Positions 18,755 to 28,040 of a DNA stretch of 64,000 bases are shown here, in pieces. The position numbers were made by a program, and so were the translations under genes. This stretch comes from Anoxybacillus mongoliensis (GTDB lineage: Bacteria; Bacillota; Bacilli; Bacillales; Anoxybacillaceae), in assembly GCF_014201515.1 (NCBI RefSeq), contig NZ_JACHEQ010000002.1, positions 124,001-188,000 of the forward strand, given 5' to 3'. The notes under the pieces are model-generated. The model saw only the letters and a program-made list of their open reading frames with translations, was not told the DNA's origin and did no database searches. Position 1 is the stretch's first letter; every line of letters starts with the position of its first letter.

Positions 18755-18779
18755 AATTCCTATAAGTATAGTATGAATT
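18755..18779 (-). promoter_or_regulatory. Candidate operator and -10 region of the yrrT-mcc operon
   Basis: The arms AATTC (18755-18759) and GAATT (18775-18779) enclose a minus-strand TATACT (18765-18770) that fits a -10. In B. subtilis this operon is repressed by CymR with CysK when sulfur is plentiful, and a cymR gene is present in this window. Assigning this dyad to CymR is inference; I see no good -35. Confidence 0.35.
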
Positions 18780-18865
18780 TAATGTACTGCTGTTCTCAAT
18801 CTACCACATTTTTTTTAGATGTTCAATGGAAATATGTTAAACTACGTGTAGAAAGGAGGAGAACG

Positions 18866-19069
18866 ATGATTACGTTTGATCTCATTCAAGATAAAGTGGA
18901 ATTTTTCGAAGCGACGGACTTAGCGACGTTAGAGAAAAAAATTAATGAACAAATCGAACATAACAAAGCAATTATGCTTGAAGTGCATCATGTTTCGTAT
19001 CACATGCAACTGTTAGAAAACGGACAACGTCTATATAGTGCGATGGTGCATTTTAAAGCAAAAAAATAG
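18866..19069 (+). CDS. yrzA: YrzA-family small protein (DUF2536)
   Basis: 67-residue soluble protein (MITFDLIQDKVEFFEA), alternating strands and a charged helix. It matches the small DUF2536/YrzA family by sequence and by place: divergent from yrrT and convergent with yrrS, as in B. subtilis. AAAGGAGGAGAACG precedes the ATG. Function unknown. Its stop codon lies within the stem of the terminator shared with yrrS. Confidence 0.85.
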   Translation: MITFDLIQDKVEFFEATDLATLEKKINEQIEHNKAIMLEVHHVSYHMQLLENGQRLYSAMVHFKAKK

Positions 19070-19099
19070 AGCGTCACGGACGGCGCTCTATTTCTTTTA
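19064..19099. terminator. Bidirectional terminator between yrzA and yrrS
   Basis: AAATAGAGCG (19064-19073) and CGCTCTATTT (19084-19093) form a 10-bp stem with T-rich flanks on both strands, serving two convergent genes. Confidence 0.85.
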
Positions 19100-19664
19100 A
19101 TTGTTGCACTTTTGTTGGTTTCCACCCTTCATTTGTCACCCATTCGATAAACACTTTATAATGTTCTGTTTTATCTTTTTTGGAGACCGTAGCAACAGCA
19201 TGATTCGGGCTTCCGCCATTTCCAATAAACCAAACGATCAAATCAGAAGAAGAAATGCCTGTCGCATAACTAATCGCATCAATCATTTCTTTCCAGTCAA
19301 CCGAGTTTTTATCGTACGTTGTTACATGCGGTTCCGATTGCGTTGTACCGATCGGTTGCCATGATGGGTTAACAATTTCACGAATGACATTGGAATTTGG
19401 GTCATCGACAACCGTTTCTTCTACTTTCTCATTGTTTTCTTGTTGTTCTGATGGTTGTTCTGATGGTTGTTCATTCGCTTCTGATTCGTTTGTTTCGACT
19501 TCAACTAGTTGCGGAGATGTGTTTGTTTCTTTTACTGAACGGTCGTTAGCAAACAACCATTTCCATCCGAAAAATAAAATAAGCGCAAATACGATCGCAA
19601 TCAACGTATTCAATATACGATTTACTTTTCTTTGTTTTGAACGTTTCGCAAAACGGCTGCTCAC
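19074..19664 (-). CDS. yrrS: YrrS-family membrane-anchored protein (DUF1510)
   Basis: 196 residues: a basic N terminus, one membrane helix (about 18-38), an acidic low-complexity linker rich in Glu, Gln and Pro with repeated EQPS, and a globular extracytoplasmic C-terminal domain (about 95-196). It matches YrrS, encoded next to pbpI in B. subtilis and linked there to sporulation cell-wall expression; molecular function is unknown. Its GTG overlaps the pbpI stop (GTGA), so the two are translationally coupled. Confidence 0.85.
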   Translation of the reverse strand: MSSRFAKRSKQRKVNRILNTLIAIVFALILFFGWKWLFANDRSVKETNTSPQLVEVETNESEANEQPSEQPSEQQENNEKVEETVVDDPNSNVIREIVNPSWQPIGTTQSEPHVTTYDKNSVDWKEMIDAISYATGISSSDLIVWFIGNGGSPNHAVATVSKKDKTEHYKVFIEWVTNEGWKPTKVQQLKEIERRP

Positions 19665-21409
19665 CCTTCATTCATTCCTTTCTGTTCCAACTCGTATGTG
19701 GCACGAACGATATCGGCAAAAATGGCGTTCGTGACAGAGGCAGCTGATGCTGTTTCTAATTGTACCACAACGAGCGCATATTTTGGACGGTCAGCTGGAA
19801 AATAACCTGCAAACCATTTGTTTACGAGTTTTTCTTTCCCCGTTTCTGCTGTTCCTGACTTTCCTGCTACGGTATAAGGCAATGATTGAAATGCACGACC
19901 TGTACCTTCTGGATGCATCACAACAAGTTGTAACAGCTCTTGTAGTTTGTCGATCGTCTCTTGGCGCAAGGAGTCGGTTGTTAGTCGCTTTTCATCAAAA
20001 GTGAAAAATGTTGTGCCGTTCTTATACATCATTTTTTGGGCGATGCGCACTTGTTTTGCCTCACCACCGCGAGCAATGGTTGCCATCATATTCGCTACCG
20101 CAAGCGGTGAAACACGGACATCTTTTTGACCGATCGCCGTTTGGGCAACAGCAAGCGGAACGTGTTTATCTCGTTCATCCGTCCAAATTTTCCCTTGTTT
20201 CTCTTCGCGAAGTGGACGAAACGATTCAAAATGATATACATCTCCTTCCCAACCGACGCGTGGAAGCAGACCGAGCTTTTGAGCATATATATCAAACATG
20301 TTTTTATCCATAGCGATCAACTGTTTTCCCAACTCCGCAAATGTGTTGTTGCAACTGATCGCAAAGCTCTCTTCAAATGAGCGCATGCCTTTCTTTTTTT
20401 CTTCCGGCTCACCGTTAATTTTTCGATCACAGTTAAACGTTTGTCCATGGACAAGTCCGTTTTCAAGCGCTGCTGCTGCAACGACTACTTTAAACACAGA
20501 GCCCGGTACTTGAGGAAGAAGCGCTCTGTTTTGTGCCGCCTCGTTTTTATACGGATTTCGTTCATCCATTGCCGGGGCGCTTGCAAGCGCAACAATGTCG
20601 TTTGTTTCAACATCGAGCAAAACGACAGCCCCTTTTTCCATCCCATGTTGAGCAATGATTTGTTCGACATGTTGCTGCATGGTACGGTCAATGGTTGTTT
20701 GTACTGTAATCGGATAAAATGGATTTGCTTGCTCTGTATATTTCACATCCATGCCAAATAGCGGTTCACCGCGAGCATCGACATGATACAGTAGTTTCGT
20801 CTCCCCATCTGGAATGAGAAATTCATCAAAAGAACTTTGTAGCCCAGATACACCAATTTTCGTTTTCGGTGACAATGTTCTATCTCGGTATCGCTCTTTC
20901 AGTAACTTTTCATTTTCCCCAAGCAATCCAATGACGTGTTGAGCATATTTTTGTTCTAATTCATACTGTTTATGAACAGCGATGACACCGGGAATATGCA
21001 GCTCGTTAATACGTTCCATTTGCCACGGTTGAAGTTGAATCGGTTGTTGACCATTATGCAAAATGATTGGACCTTTCGCCTCTTCAAGCTGTCTTTTGAT
21101 CGTCTCTTTTGGCATGGAAACGATCGTGGCAATTTGATCGATGGGCCAATCCATTTTTTTTAAAAACGGAAATAAGACGAGCGTAGGGATGTACTCATAG
21201 GTAAGCGGCTGACCATAGCGATCGACGAACATCCCGCGCCCATCATCAATAATGAGCTGTTCCGTTCGTTGAGCGACGCTTTCTTCAATTAAATTAATCC
21301 CATGAAACGACTCCGTGCTTACAAGTTGCAGTTGAACGAGCCGACCGATCAAACTGAATATGACTAGTTGAATGATTGTTAATATGATGACCATCCGTTT
21401 TTTTACCAT
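19661..21409 (-). CDS. pbpI: Penicillin-binding protein 4b, class B transpeptidase
   Basis: 582 residues. An N-terminal membrane anchor (about 4-25) precedes a dimerisation domain and a transpeptidase domain with SVFK (active-site Ser), SCN and SGTAETGKE (KTG-like box). It cross-links peptidoglycan stem peptides outside the membrane. Length and neighbours match YrrR/PbpI of B. subtilis, a forespore-expressed PBP. The ATG at 21409 is preceded by AGGTG, and that SD forms part of the 5' transcription terminator of greA, so greA read-through RNA would hide it. Own-promoter expression is therefore likely. Confidence 0.92.
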   Translation of the reverse strand: MVKKRMVIILTIIQLVIFSLIGRLVQLQLVSTESFHGINLIEESVAQRTEQLIIDDGRGMFVDRYGQPLTYEYIPTLVLFPFLKKMDWPIDQIATIVSMPKETIKRQLEEAKGPIILHNGQQPIQLQPWQMERINELHIPGVIAVHKQYELEQKYAQHVIGLLGENEKLLKERYRDRTLSPKTKIGVSGLQSSFDEFLIPDGETKLLYHVDARGEPLFGMDVKYTEQANPFYPITVQTTIDRTMQQHVEQIIAQHGMEKGAVVLLDVETNDIVALASAPAMDERNPYKNEAAQNRALLPQVPGSVFKVVVAAAALENGLVHGQTFNCDRKINGEPEEKKKGMRSFEESFAISCNNTFAELGKQLIAMDKNMFDIYAQKLGLLPRVGWEGDVYHFESFRPLREEKQGKIWTDERDKHVPLAVAQTAIGQKDVRVSPLAVANMMATIARGGEAKQVRIAQKMMYKNGTTFFTFDEKRLTTDSLRQETIDKLQELLQLVVMHPEGTGRAFQSLPYTVAGKSGTAETGKEKLVNKWFAGYFPADRPKYALVVVQLETASAASVTNAIFADIVRATYELEQKGMNEG

Positions 21410-21443
21410 AAAAAACACCTCGTCTTCATTGTCGACGAGGTGT
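21410..21443 (-). terminator. greA terminator overlapping the pbpI ribosome binding site
   Basis: Perfect 10-bp stem ACACCTCGTC (21415-21424) / GACGAGGTGT (21434-21443), followed on the minus strand by TTTTTT and then the pbpI ATG. The 3' arm contains the pbpI SD AGGTG. Confidence 0.85.
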
Positions 21444-21456
21444 CGTATTTTAAAAC

Positions 21457-21933
21457 CTATTTCACTGCGATGATTTTTACAACCATGTCTCCGCCAGGCG
21501 TATGAACGGTTACTTCTTCGCCAACGCGACGACCGATGAGCGATTTAGCAATCGGTGAATCGTTCGAAATTTTCCCTTCAAACGGGTCCGCTTCTGCACT
21601 ACCAACGATCGTATACGACTCTTCTTCTCCATCTGGAAGTTCGACAAATGTGACTGTTCTTCCAAGCGATACGATGTCTGTACTTTCTAAATCTTCTTCG
21701 ATAATTTTCGCATTGCGAATCATATTTTCAAGCATTTGAATGCGTGACTCCACGAACGCTTGCTCATCTTTTGCCGCATCGTACTCGGAGTTTTCTGATA
21801 AATCCCCGAAGCTACGCGCAATTTGAATGCGCTCGACGACTTCTTTTCGCTTGACTGTTTTTAAATATTCAAGTTCTTGCTCGAGTTTCTCCTTCCCAGC
21901 TTTCGTCATTGGGTATTCTTTTTCCATTGACAT
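21457..21933 (-). CDS. greA: Transcription elongation factor GreA
   Basis: 158 residues. The N-terminal coiled coil that enters the RNA polymerase secondary channel is visible ([22 protein letters not shown]), with the tip acidic pair in [16 protein letters not shown]. The FKBP-like C-terminal domain begins near [12 protein letters not shown]. GreA stimulates cleavage of backtracked RNA. ATG 21933 lies eight bases after AGGAG; the ATG three codons upstream is too close to it. Family length in Bacillus is about 157. Confidence 0.97.
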   Translation of the reverse strand: MSMEKEYPMTKAGKEKLEQELEYLKTVKRKEVVERIQIARSFGDLSENSEYDAAKDEQAFVESRIQMLENMIRNAKIIEEDLESTDIVSLGRTVTFVELPDGEEESYTIVGSAEADPFEGKISNDSPIAKSLIGRRVGEEVTVHTPGGDMVVKIIAVK

Positions 21934-21961
21934 GTCATTCACTCCTTTTATTTATGTATGG

Positions 21962-21988
21962 AAAATGTACGAACGAGCGGTTCGTACA
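21962..21988 (-). terminator. Hairpin between udk and greA
   Basis: TGTACGAAC (21966-21974) / GTTCGTACA (21980-21988) forms a 9-bp stem followed by only TTTTCC on the minus strand, so it may be a weak terminator or attenuator in front of greA. Confidence 0.5.
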
Positions 21989-22024
21989 AAGACAAAAAGT
22001 TTACATATTATCTATGCTATGGTA

Positions 22025-22660
22025 TTACAAAATAGAATTTTGTTCAAGAATCGTTTGAATTTTTGTAACCATTAAATCGATGGCAACGTGATTATGACCG
22101 CCTTCTGGGATGATGATGTCGGCATACCGTTTCGTCGGTTCAATAAATTGATTGTGCATCGGACGCACGACGTTCACGTATTGCTCGATAACCGACTCAA
22201 GCGTGCGCCCACGTTCTTTAATGTCGCGCAAAAGACGACGAATGATGCGAATGTCGGCATCCGTATCAACGTACACTTTAATATCCATTAAGTTGCGCAA
22301 TCGTTCGTCTTCTAATACAAGAATGCCTTCTAAAATGATCACATCTTTCGGCTCGACGCGAATGACTTCGTTTGAGCGCGTATGAAGGGTATAGTCGTAT
22401 ACAGGTTTATCAATTGGTTCGTAATTCAACAGTTTATTAATATGTTCAATAAGCAAGTCATTGTCAAAAGCGAGCGGATGATCGTAGTTTGTTTTTAATC
22501 GTTCTTCAAACGGTAAATGGCTTTGATCTTTATAATAAAAATCTTGTTCAAGCATTAAAATAGAATGCCCTTGAAAATGTTCATAAATCGCTTTTGTAAC
22601 GGTCGTTTTCCCCGAACCGGAGCCTCCTGCAACTCCGATGACAACCGGTTTTTTCCTCAT
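22025..22660 (-). CDS. udk: Uridine kinase
   Basis: 211 residues, the standard length. P-loop [10 protein letters not shown] near the N terminus, then the kinase core with [16 protein letters not shown] and [16 protein letters not shown]. It phosphorylates uridine and cytidine with ATP or GTP in pyrimidine salvage. It starts one base after the trhP2 stop and so is co-transcribed with the trmR-trhP1-trhP2 tRNA-modification genes, as in B. subtilis. Confidence 0.97.
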   Translation of the reverse strand: MRKKPVVIGVAGGSGSGKTTVTKAIYEHFQGHSILMLEQDFYYKDQSHLPFEERLKTNYDHPLAFDNDLLIEHINKLLNYEPIDKPVYDYTLHTRSNEVIRVEPKDVIILEGILVLEDERLRNLMDIKVYVDTDADIRIIRRLLRDIKERGRTLESVIEQYVNVVRPMHNQFIEPTKRYADIIIPEGGHNHVAIDLMVTKIQTILEQNSIL

Positions 22661-22661
22661 G

Positions 22662-23915
22662 TTAGTGCCCCTTTCTCATCATGTTGTATGGGAAAACTTC
22701 TCGATCGACTTTAAAACGAACAATTTGGAGCGGATGACGGGCAGCATCAAGCTCATTCCCTTCTTCATCCCAAATTTTTTCAATAACTTGTGTAAAGTTT
22801 TCAATTTCAGGTCCGAAAAATTCAACTTCATCGCCTGGTTTAAAGAAATTGCGCTGTTGTAACGTCACGATGCCTGTTTGTTTGTCATAATCAAGCACAA
22901 GACCGACGAAATCGTACGTCGTTTTTTTGCTATGAGTGCCAAACATTTGCTCTTTATAGCCCGGAACTCCTTCAAAAAAGGCTGGTGCGGTGTCACGATT
23001 AGCACATTTATCGAGCTCATCTAACCACTCTTTTCGAATGACGAAATTGTCAGGGTCTGCGCAGTAGGCATCAATAACTTTGCGATAAACACTAACGACC
23101 GTTGCCACATAGTGAATTGACTTCATGCGCCCTTCGATTTTTAAACTATCAATACCAAGTTCAATCATTTTTGGAATGGATTGAATTAAGTTCAAATCTT
23201 TCGGGCTCATCGCGAACGGATCGTCCGTCTCGTCAAATAACGCCAGCGCTTGATCTCCCTCAAGCTTGTACAAATCGTAATCCCAGCGACACGATTGACA
23301 ACAGCCACCACGGTTAGAATCACGCGCGGTCATATGATTGCTTAATACACATCGACCAGAATACGCAATACACATCGCACCGTGAATAAACGTTTCAATT
23401 TCAATATCGACTTTTTCTTTTATTTCACGAATTTCTTCTGCGCTAGTTTCACGGGCTAAAACGACACGCTCAAGTCCTTCTTCTTTCCAAAATTGTACTG
23501 CTTTCCAGTTCGTAAGCGACTGTTGAGTACTTAAATGCACTTCAAGTTTCGGTGCAACGCGACGCGCGGTTTCAATAATAAGCGGGTCAGCAACGATAAT
23601 GCCGTGCACACCAACGCTCTCTAAACCGCGCAAATAATCTTCAAGGCCAGGAATGTTTTCGTTATGGGCGTAAATGTTCGTCGTCACGTAAATTTTCGCT
23701 CCATATTGTTTCGCAAATTGCACACCTTCTGCCATTTCTTCAAGCGTAAAGTTGTCGGCATTTGAGCGGAGACCGTATTCTTGTCCACCGATAAACACAG
23801 CGTCTGCCCCGTAATGAACCGCTACTTTTAGCTTTTCTAAGTTGCCAGCTGGGGCAAGTAGCTCTGGTTTTTTCACAATGACACGCTTGCCGTCAATGAT
23901 TTGTGATATGCTCAT
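22662..23915 (-). CDS. trhP2: tRNA hydroxylation protein TrhP2 (peptidase U32 family)
   Basis: 417 residues, YrrO in B. subtilis. It helps form 5-hydroxyuridine at wobble position 34 of tRNA, using prephenate in E. coli. The U32 signature [21 protein letters not shown] is present, with further cysteines in NRGGCCQSC consistent with an Fe-S site. The annotation as a protease is historical. It lies 16 bp after its paralogue trhP1; the two are thought to work together and TrmR then methylates the product. Confidence 0.92.
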   Translation of the reverse strand: MSISQIIDGKRVIVKKPELLAPAGNLEKLKVAVHYGADAVFIGGQEYGLRSNADNFTLEEMAEGVQFAKQYGAKIYVTTNIYAHNENIPGLEDYLRGLESVGVHGIIVADPLIIETARRVAPKLEVHLSTQQSLTNWKAVQFWKEEGLERVVLARETSAEEIREIKEKVDIEIETFIHGAMCIAYSGRCVLSNHMTARDSNRGGCCQSCRWDYDLYKLEGDQALALFDETDDPFAMSPKDLNLIQSIPKMIELGIDSLKIEGRMKSIHYVATVVSVYRKVIDAYCADPDNFVIRKEWLDELDKCANRDTAPAFFEGVPGYKEQMFGTHSKKTTYDFVGLVLDYDKQTGIVTLQQRNFFKPGDEVEFFGPEIENFTQVIEKIWDEEGNELDAARHPLQIVRFKVDREVFPYNMMRKGH

Positions 23916-23931
23916 ATGTCTCCCTCCTTTT

Positions 23932-24861
23932 TCAATATACCGTTTCTTTAAAGAAAAAGCCGGTGTCTAATGGACGATGCTTCGGTTGAATCGCTTCAAT
24001 GCGCGCAAGCAGTTCACCTTTTTCTTCTTCGTATTGTTCGCGGTTTTCTGCGCACAAATCGATGGCTCGTCGATATAGTTTCGTCACTTCTGTAATATAA
24101 TCCGACTCATGAAGGACACCGTCAATTTTAAAGCTATCGATTTCTGCGTCAATCATGTCCCCTAGCTCGTCAATAATGCAAATATCATTTGGGCTCATAA
24201 TGTGCGTACCGTTTTCATCTTCGAAAATCGGATATTTATTGTCGCGTTCTTTATCGTATAAAAAGAGCCCTTTCGCATACTTCATTTGTTGTACTTCCAT
24301 AAACTTTCCTTGATATTCAAAATAGTTGCCGATGAGAGAACGTTTCGATTGAAACATGCATGTCATCCCATGCACTTGCACTTCAATTTCCACTTCCGCA
24401 TGGTGTTTAATATCAATAATTTCTTCCATATTTAATTCTCGGGCAAGAACAGCACGTTTCGCTCCTTTTCGTCCCCAATAGTTGCACGCATACCAGTTTG
24501 TTGCTGTCGTTTCTGTATTCCAATGAAGCTTCATATGCGGTGCCACTTCTCGCACCGTCATTAACACCGCTGGGTCGCCAAATACGATGGCATCCACTTG
24601 TTGTTCTGCTAAAAAGCGGACATAATCACTCAGTTCATCCACTTTATCGTTATGAAATAACGCATTCATCGCTACATACACGCGCACACCGTGCTTGCGT
24701 GCCACATGCATCGCATCTGCCACGTCTTGACGTGAAAACTCGCCTGCTAAACGCAAACCGTACCGTTGTTCACCAATGATGACGGCATTCGCTCCCGCTT
24801 GAGCAAGTTGCTCGATATGTGCAACGCTCGTTGGCGTAACAAGCAATTCTGGTTTTTTCAT
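23932..24861 (-). CDS. trhP1: tRNA hydroxylation protein TrhP1 (peptidase U32 family)
   Basis: 309 residues, equal to B. subtilis YrrN. It is a paralogue of the next gene, sharing the MKKPELLVTP opening and the EVQVHGMTCMFQSKRSL signature region, but it has fewer cysteines than TrhP2. ATG 24861 has GAGGTG six bases upstream; the longer frame has no such site. It begins one base after the trmR stop (TAAAATG), indicating coupling. Role: 5-hydroxyuridine formation at tRNA position 34 together with TrhP2. Confidence 0.92.
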   Translation of the reverse strand: MKKPELLVTPTSVAHIEQLAQAGANAVIIGEQRYGLRLAGEFSRQDVADAMHVARKHGVRVYVAMNALFHNDKVDELSDYVRFLAEQQVDAIVFGDPAVLMTVREVAPHMKLHWNTETTATNWYACNYWGRKGAKRAVLARELNMEEIIDIKHHAEVEIEVQVHGMTCMFQSKRSLIGNYFEYQGKFMEVQQMKYAKGLFLYDKERDNKYPIFEDENGTHIMSPNDICIIDELGDMIDAEIDSFKIDGVLHESDYITEVTKLYRRAIDLCAENREQYEEEKGELLARIEAIQPKHRPLDTGFFFKETVY

Positions 24862-24862
24862 T

Positions 24863-25510
24863 TTACTCACCTCGTTTTCTCGATATCGCCATTCCGTCAC
24901 CGATCGGAATGATGATCGTTTCATAGTGCGGATGTGTCATCAACCATTCGTTATATGCTTGGATTTTTTTTACGAGCTGGCGTATCCGTTTTTGTTCAAT
25001 TGATTCATTTGTAGCGACAAGTCCTTTAAACAATACGTTATCTGTTATAATGATTCCTTGTTCGCTTAAAAGTGGCTCGTACAACTCAAAAAAGCGGCGA
25101 TATTGTCCTTTTGCCGCATCAATAAACAAGACGTCAAACGGAGCATACTTTTTTACTTCATCGCTCATGTCAAGCGCGTCGCCAAACAATAACGTCATTT
25201 GTCCATTCGTATTCGTTTGCGAAACATAGCCGAGCGCTTGCTTATAGCGTTCTTCGTCACGTTCGATCGTGACAATTTTTGCATTCGGCAACGCTTTCGC
25301 CATCCGAATGGCAGAGTAGCCAATTGCTGTGCCAATTTCTAAAATGCGCTTCGGTTGAACAAGTTTTAAAATGTGCAACATCGTTTCGATGCCGAGCGCA
25401 TCCATAATCGGAATGCCGTGGTCACGTGCATATTGTTCCATCGCTACAATTGCTTCCTCTTTTTTAGGAAGTAATGATTCCATATATTGAATGATTTCCT
25501 GATTTACCAA
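24863..25510 (-). CDS. trmR: tRNA 5-hydroxyuridine methyltransferase TrmR
   Basis: 215 residues, class I SAM methyltransferase of the O-methyltransferase 3 family: motif I ILEIGTAIGYSAIRMA, acidic VTIERDEER, and metal-site motifs VLFIDAAKGQYRRFFE and IITDNVLFKG. It converts 5-hydroxyuridine to 5-methoxyuridine at the wobble position. The TTG at 25510 was chosen because GAGGAGG lies eight bases upstream; the longer frame would start inside the terminator hairpin at 25530-25562. It is first in an operon with trhP1, trhP2 and udk. Confidence 0.92.
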   Translation of the reverse strand: MVNQEIIQYMESLLPKKEEAIVAMEQYARDHGIPIMDALGIETMLHILKLVQPKRILEIGTAIGYSAIRMAKALPNAKIVTIERDEERYKQALGYVSQTNTNGQMTLLFGDALDMSDEVKKYAPFDVLFIDAAKGQYRRFFELYEPLLSEQGIIITDNVLFKGLVATNESIEQKRIRQLVKKIQAYNEWLMTHPHYETIIIPIGDGMAISRKRGE

Positions 25511-25524
25511 CGAACCGTCCTCCT

Positions 25525-25562
25525 CGTAAAAACAAGAGTTCAAGCGAGTTGAACTCTTGTTT
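25525..25562 (-). terminator. Terminator after mltG
   Basis: Perfect 14-bp stem AAACAAGAGTTCAA (25530-25543) / TTGAACTCTTGTTT (25549-25562), then TTTTT on the minus strand. It separates mltG from trmR, whose SD follows directly. Confidence 0.92.
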
Positions 25563-25619
25563 CGTCACGATCCATAACTTTATATATACTATCATAACTG
25601 AAAACAAAATGCGAACGTT

Positions 25620-26702
25620 TTATTGCTTTCCGATATATTTTGCCTTCTCACGATTATGTTCGTCAAGTGTTTTTGTAAAAATGACATCTCCTGTTGGCGT
25701 CGCTAAAAAATAAAAGTAATCTGTCTCAGCTGGATGGAGGGCAGCGTAAAGCGACATTTCACCTGCATTTGCAATCGGACCTGGTGGAAGCCCTTTGTGT
25801 ATATACGTATTGTACGGTGAGTTTACTTCCAAGTCTTTGTAATATACACGTTGTTTATGCTTGCCGAGCGCATATAAAACGGTTGGATCGGTTTGAAGCG
25901 GCATACCTTTTTCCATTCGGTTGTAAAACACGCTTGCAATTTTTTCACGATCCGCTTTTTCTGTGGCTTCTTCTTCAATGAGTGATGCCATCGTTAACAA
26001 TTGATGAACCGTCATGCCGCGCGCTTCCATATCTTCTGTATATTGCGCCAACACTTCTTCCGTTTTGGCAATCATCGTTTCAATGATTTCTTCGAGCGCA
26101 GGTTTTTCTTCTGTAAAGGAATATGTCGCTGGGAATAAATATCCTTCAAGCGCATAGCGAATGTTTTTATTTAAAATATCCGTTGTTAAAACGGAGGGAT
26201 ATTTTTTTATTAGTTCATCAATATAGACACGATTAGTTAATTTCGCCATAATGTCTTCTGATGAATAGCCTGTTTTTTGCGAAATGATCGTTGCAATTTG
26301 CGTCAGCTGTTTTCCTTCTGGAATCGTAATTTTTAATTTCGCTTCTTTGACGACTTTTCCTGTTTTTAGCTTGTCTACAATTTGCGCTAACGTCATGGCT
26401 TTTGTAAATGTATAATTGCCCGCTTGAAAGTCAGCGTGGTTTTTAAATTTCACATAATAGCGAAAAATGTTCGCATTTTTAATCACACCGTTTTTTTCTA
26501 ATGCATTCGCAATCGTATATACCGATGAACCGATTGGAATTTCTACTTGAATTGGTGTTTTATCGTTCGGATCAACCGGCTGCAAGGCAGAACGAATATA
26601 TACAAACAAGCCAATGCATGCAGCAATTATCACTAATAACAAAGGCGTGGTAATATACAAGACAATTTTTCGCACCGTCTTCGCTTCGTGTTCTTGTAAC
26701 AT
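25620..26702 (-). CDS. mltG: Endolytic peptidoglycan transglycosylase MltG
   Basis: 360 residues: a short cytoplasmic tail, one membrane helix (about 12-35), a LysM-like region and the YceG catalytic domain with the glutamate in MASLIEEEATEKADREKIASVF and the YNTYIHKGLPPGPIANAG block. It cleaves nascent glycan strands at the membrane and is thought to set their length. It is YrrL in B. subtilis, where it follows yrzB directly; here a TnpB element lies in between, so mltG may now rely on a promoter near or within that element. The SD (CGGATG) is weak. Confidence 0.94.
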   Translation of the reverse strand: MLQEHEAKTVRKIVLYITTPLLLVIIAACIGLFVYIRSALQPVDPNDKTPIQVEIPIGSSVYTIANALEKNGVIKNANIFRYYVKFKNHADFQAGNYTFTKAMTLAQIVDKLKTGKVVKEAKLKITIPEGKQLTQIATIISQKTGYSSEDIMAKLTNRVYIDELIKKYPSVLTTDILNKNIRYALEGYLFPATYSFTEEKPALEEIIETMIAKTEEVLAQYTEDMEARGMTVHQLLTMASLIEEEATEKADREKIASVFYNRMEKGMPLQTDPTVLYALGKHKQRVYYKDLEVNSPYNTYIHKGLPPGPIANAGEMSLYAALHPAETDYFYFLATPTGDVIFTKTLDEHNREKAKYIGKQ

Positions 26703-26756
26703 ACTTCATCCGTTACAGAAAACTTACAAGACTTTATAAGAGACTTATAAAAGTCT

Positions 26757-26930
26757 ATGTTTCCTTCCTTGTTCATCGCGCCCGATTTCGCGAAACGCTA
26801 CTCTCGTTTCCTTGGCGCTCCGAAGGCTTCACTTCCCCACTAACGAATGGGTACATGTTGTGCTTTACTTGGCATAGTTTTTCAAGTTGATGCTCGCGTT
26901 GAGGTCGCGATCCATTTCTATCCCGCACGC
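26757..26930 (-). ncRNA. Candidate omega RNA at the 3' end of tnpB
   Basis: TnpB guide RNAs overlap the tnpB 3' end and run to the element right end. This segment is structured: GAAACG (26792-26797) / CGTTTC (26805-26810), GAAGCCTTC on the minus strand, and GC-rich stretches absent from the AT-rich flanks. The guide would be copied from DNA just outside the right end, towards mltG. The 5' limit is a guess. Confidence 0.35.
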
Positions 26931-28040
26931 TTCACAGCGATACGTCCGTTCGGATAGAGAAAGCTTCTCTTTTACATGACCGCAACAGCTACACTTTTTG
27001 CTTGACGGATAAAAACGATCCGCCACGATCAACTCGATCCCATACCATGCACATTTGTACGTCATTTGCCGCTTGAACTCGTGGAATGTTTGTTGTTGAA
27101 TCGCTTTCGATAGCTTCCGATTTTTTAACATGCCGCTTGTATTCAAGTCTTCCATCACGACATACGCTGGCTTGGTTTTCACCAACGTCGTTGTGATGTG
27201 GTGGGTGTGGTTAAGCTGGATATGTTTTAGCCTTCGGCGTTTTTTCAAAACAAGGAATTCTAGTTTCTTGATGTTTTCCGTTTTTCTGTAACGGTATTCC
27301 CCCCTTTCTGTTTGAATTTTGTTCATTTCATATTTTCGCGATATTTTTCTTTGCATTCGCTTCATTTGTTTTTCAAGCTTTTTCACTTGAGGCATGTGAT
27401 GGATGTTTGGAAATGTCATCCCATTGCTGACGGTAGCGAACGATTTTATCCCTAAATCAATGCCGATGACTTCGTTGTATGTTCCATGTTTCACTTCCGC
27501 TTCCTCTACACCGACCGTTAAAAACCAGTTCATCCCGTCAAACACGATGCGCGGATTGACATACTTTATATTTGCACCGTGAGGAATACGACCTCGTTCC
27601 GCAAGGCGTATCCAGTTGAATGTCTGTTTCCTTTTCTTTTTGGAAGAGGTGAGTTTTTCTAGTTTCACATGCGTGTCGGTGATTTTGATTTTGGCGGTGT
27701 CTTGATAAAAACTTGGGCGTGTTCGCTTTTTTGTTTTAAACTTCGGAAACTTCGCTCGTCCTTCAAAAAAGTTTTTGTAGGCTTGACACGCATCTTTAAT
27801 TGCTTGTTTTGTAATGTTGTTTGAGAATTGATTGAGCCAACTGTACTCTTTCGTTTGTTTGAGCTGCGTTAATCTTTTTCTTAATTCACCATCACTTAAA
27901 AACTTGCCACCTTGTTTATCATTTTCTTGTTGTTGTGCTAATGCAAAGTTATACGCCCATCTGGCAACACCTGCGCATTGGAAAAGCTTCGTCTTTTGCT
28001 TATTATTGGGCAGAAGCATGACTTTGTACGTGCGAATCAT
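26865..28040 (-). CDS. tnpB: TnpB RNA-guided DNA endonuclease, complete
   Basis: 391 residues with all RuvC motifs: D195 in VIGIDLGIKS, E297 in VVMEDLNTSG, and the DRDLNAS motif at about 377-383. A zinc ribbon has C350, C353, C369 and C372. The N-terminal helix-turn region (MIRTYKVMLLPN) is typical. Family members use an omega RNA to cut DNA next to a short target-adjacent motif, favouring element retention. All catalytic residues are present, so it is probably active, unlike the fragment at the window start, from which it differs clearly in sequence. Confidence 0.95.
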   Translation of the reverse strand: MIRTYKVMLLPNNKQKTKLFQCAGVARWAYNFALAQQQENDKQGGKFLSDGELRKRLTQLKQTKEYSWLNQFSNNITKQAIKDACQAYKNFFEGRAKFPKFKTKKRTRPSFYQDTAKIKITDTHVKLEKLTSSKKKRKQTFNWIRLAERGRIPHGANIKYVNPRIVFDGMNWFLTVGVEEAEVKHGTYNEVIGIDLGIKSFATVSNGMTFPNIHHMPQVKKLEKQMKRMQRKISRKYEMNKIQTERGEYRYRKTENIKKLEFLVLKKRRRLKHIQLNHTHHITTTLVKTKPAYVVMEDLNTSGMLKNRKLSKAIQQQTFHEFKRQMTYKCAWYGIELIVADRFYPSSKKCSCCGHVKEKLSLSERTYRCEACGIEMDRDLNASINLKNYAK

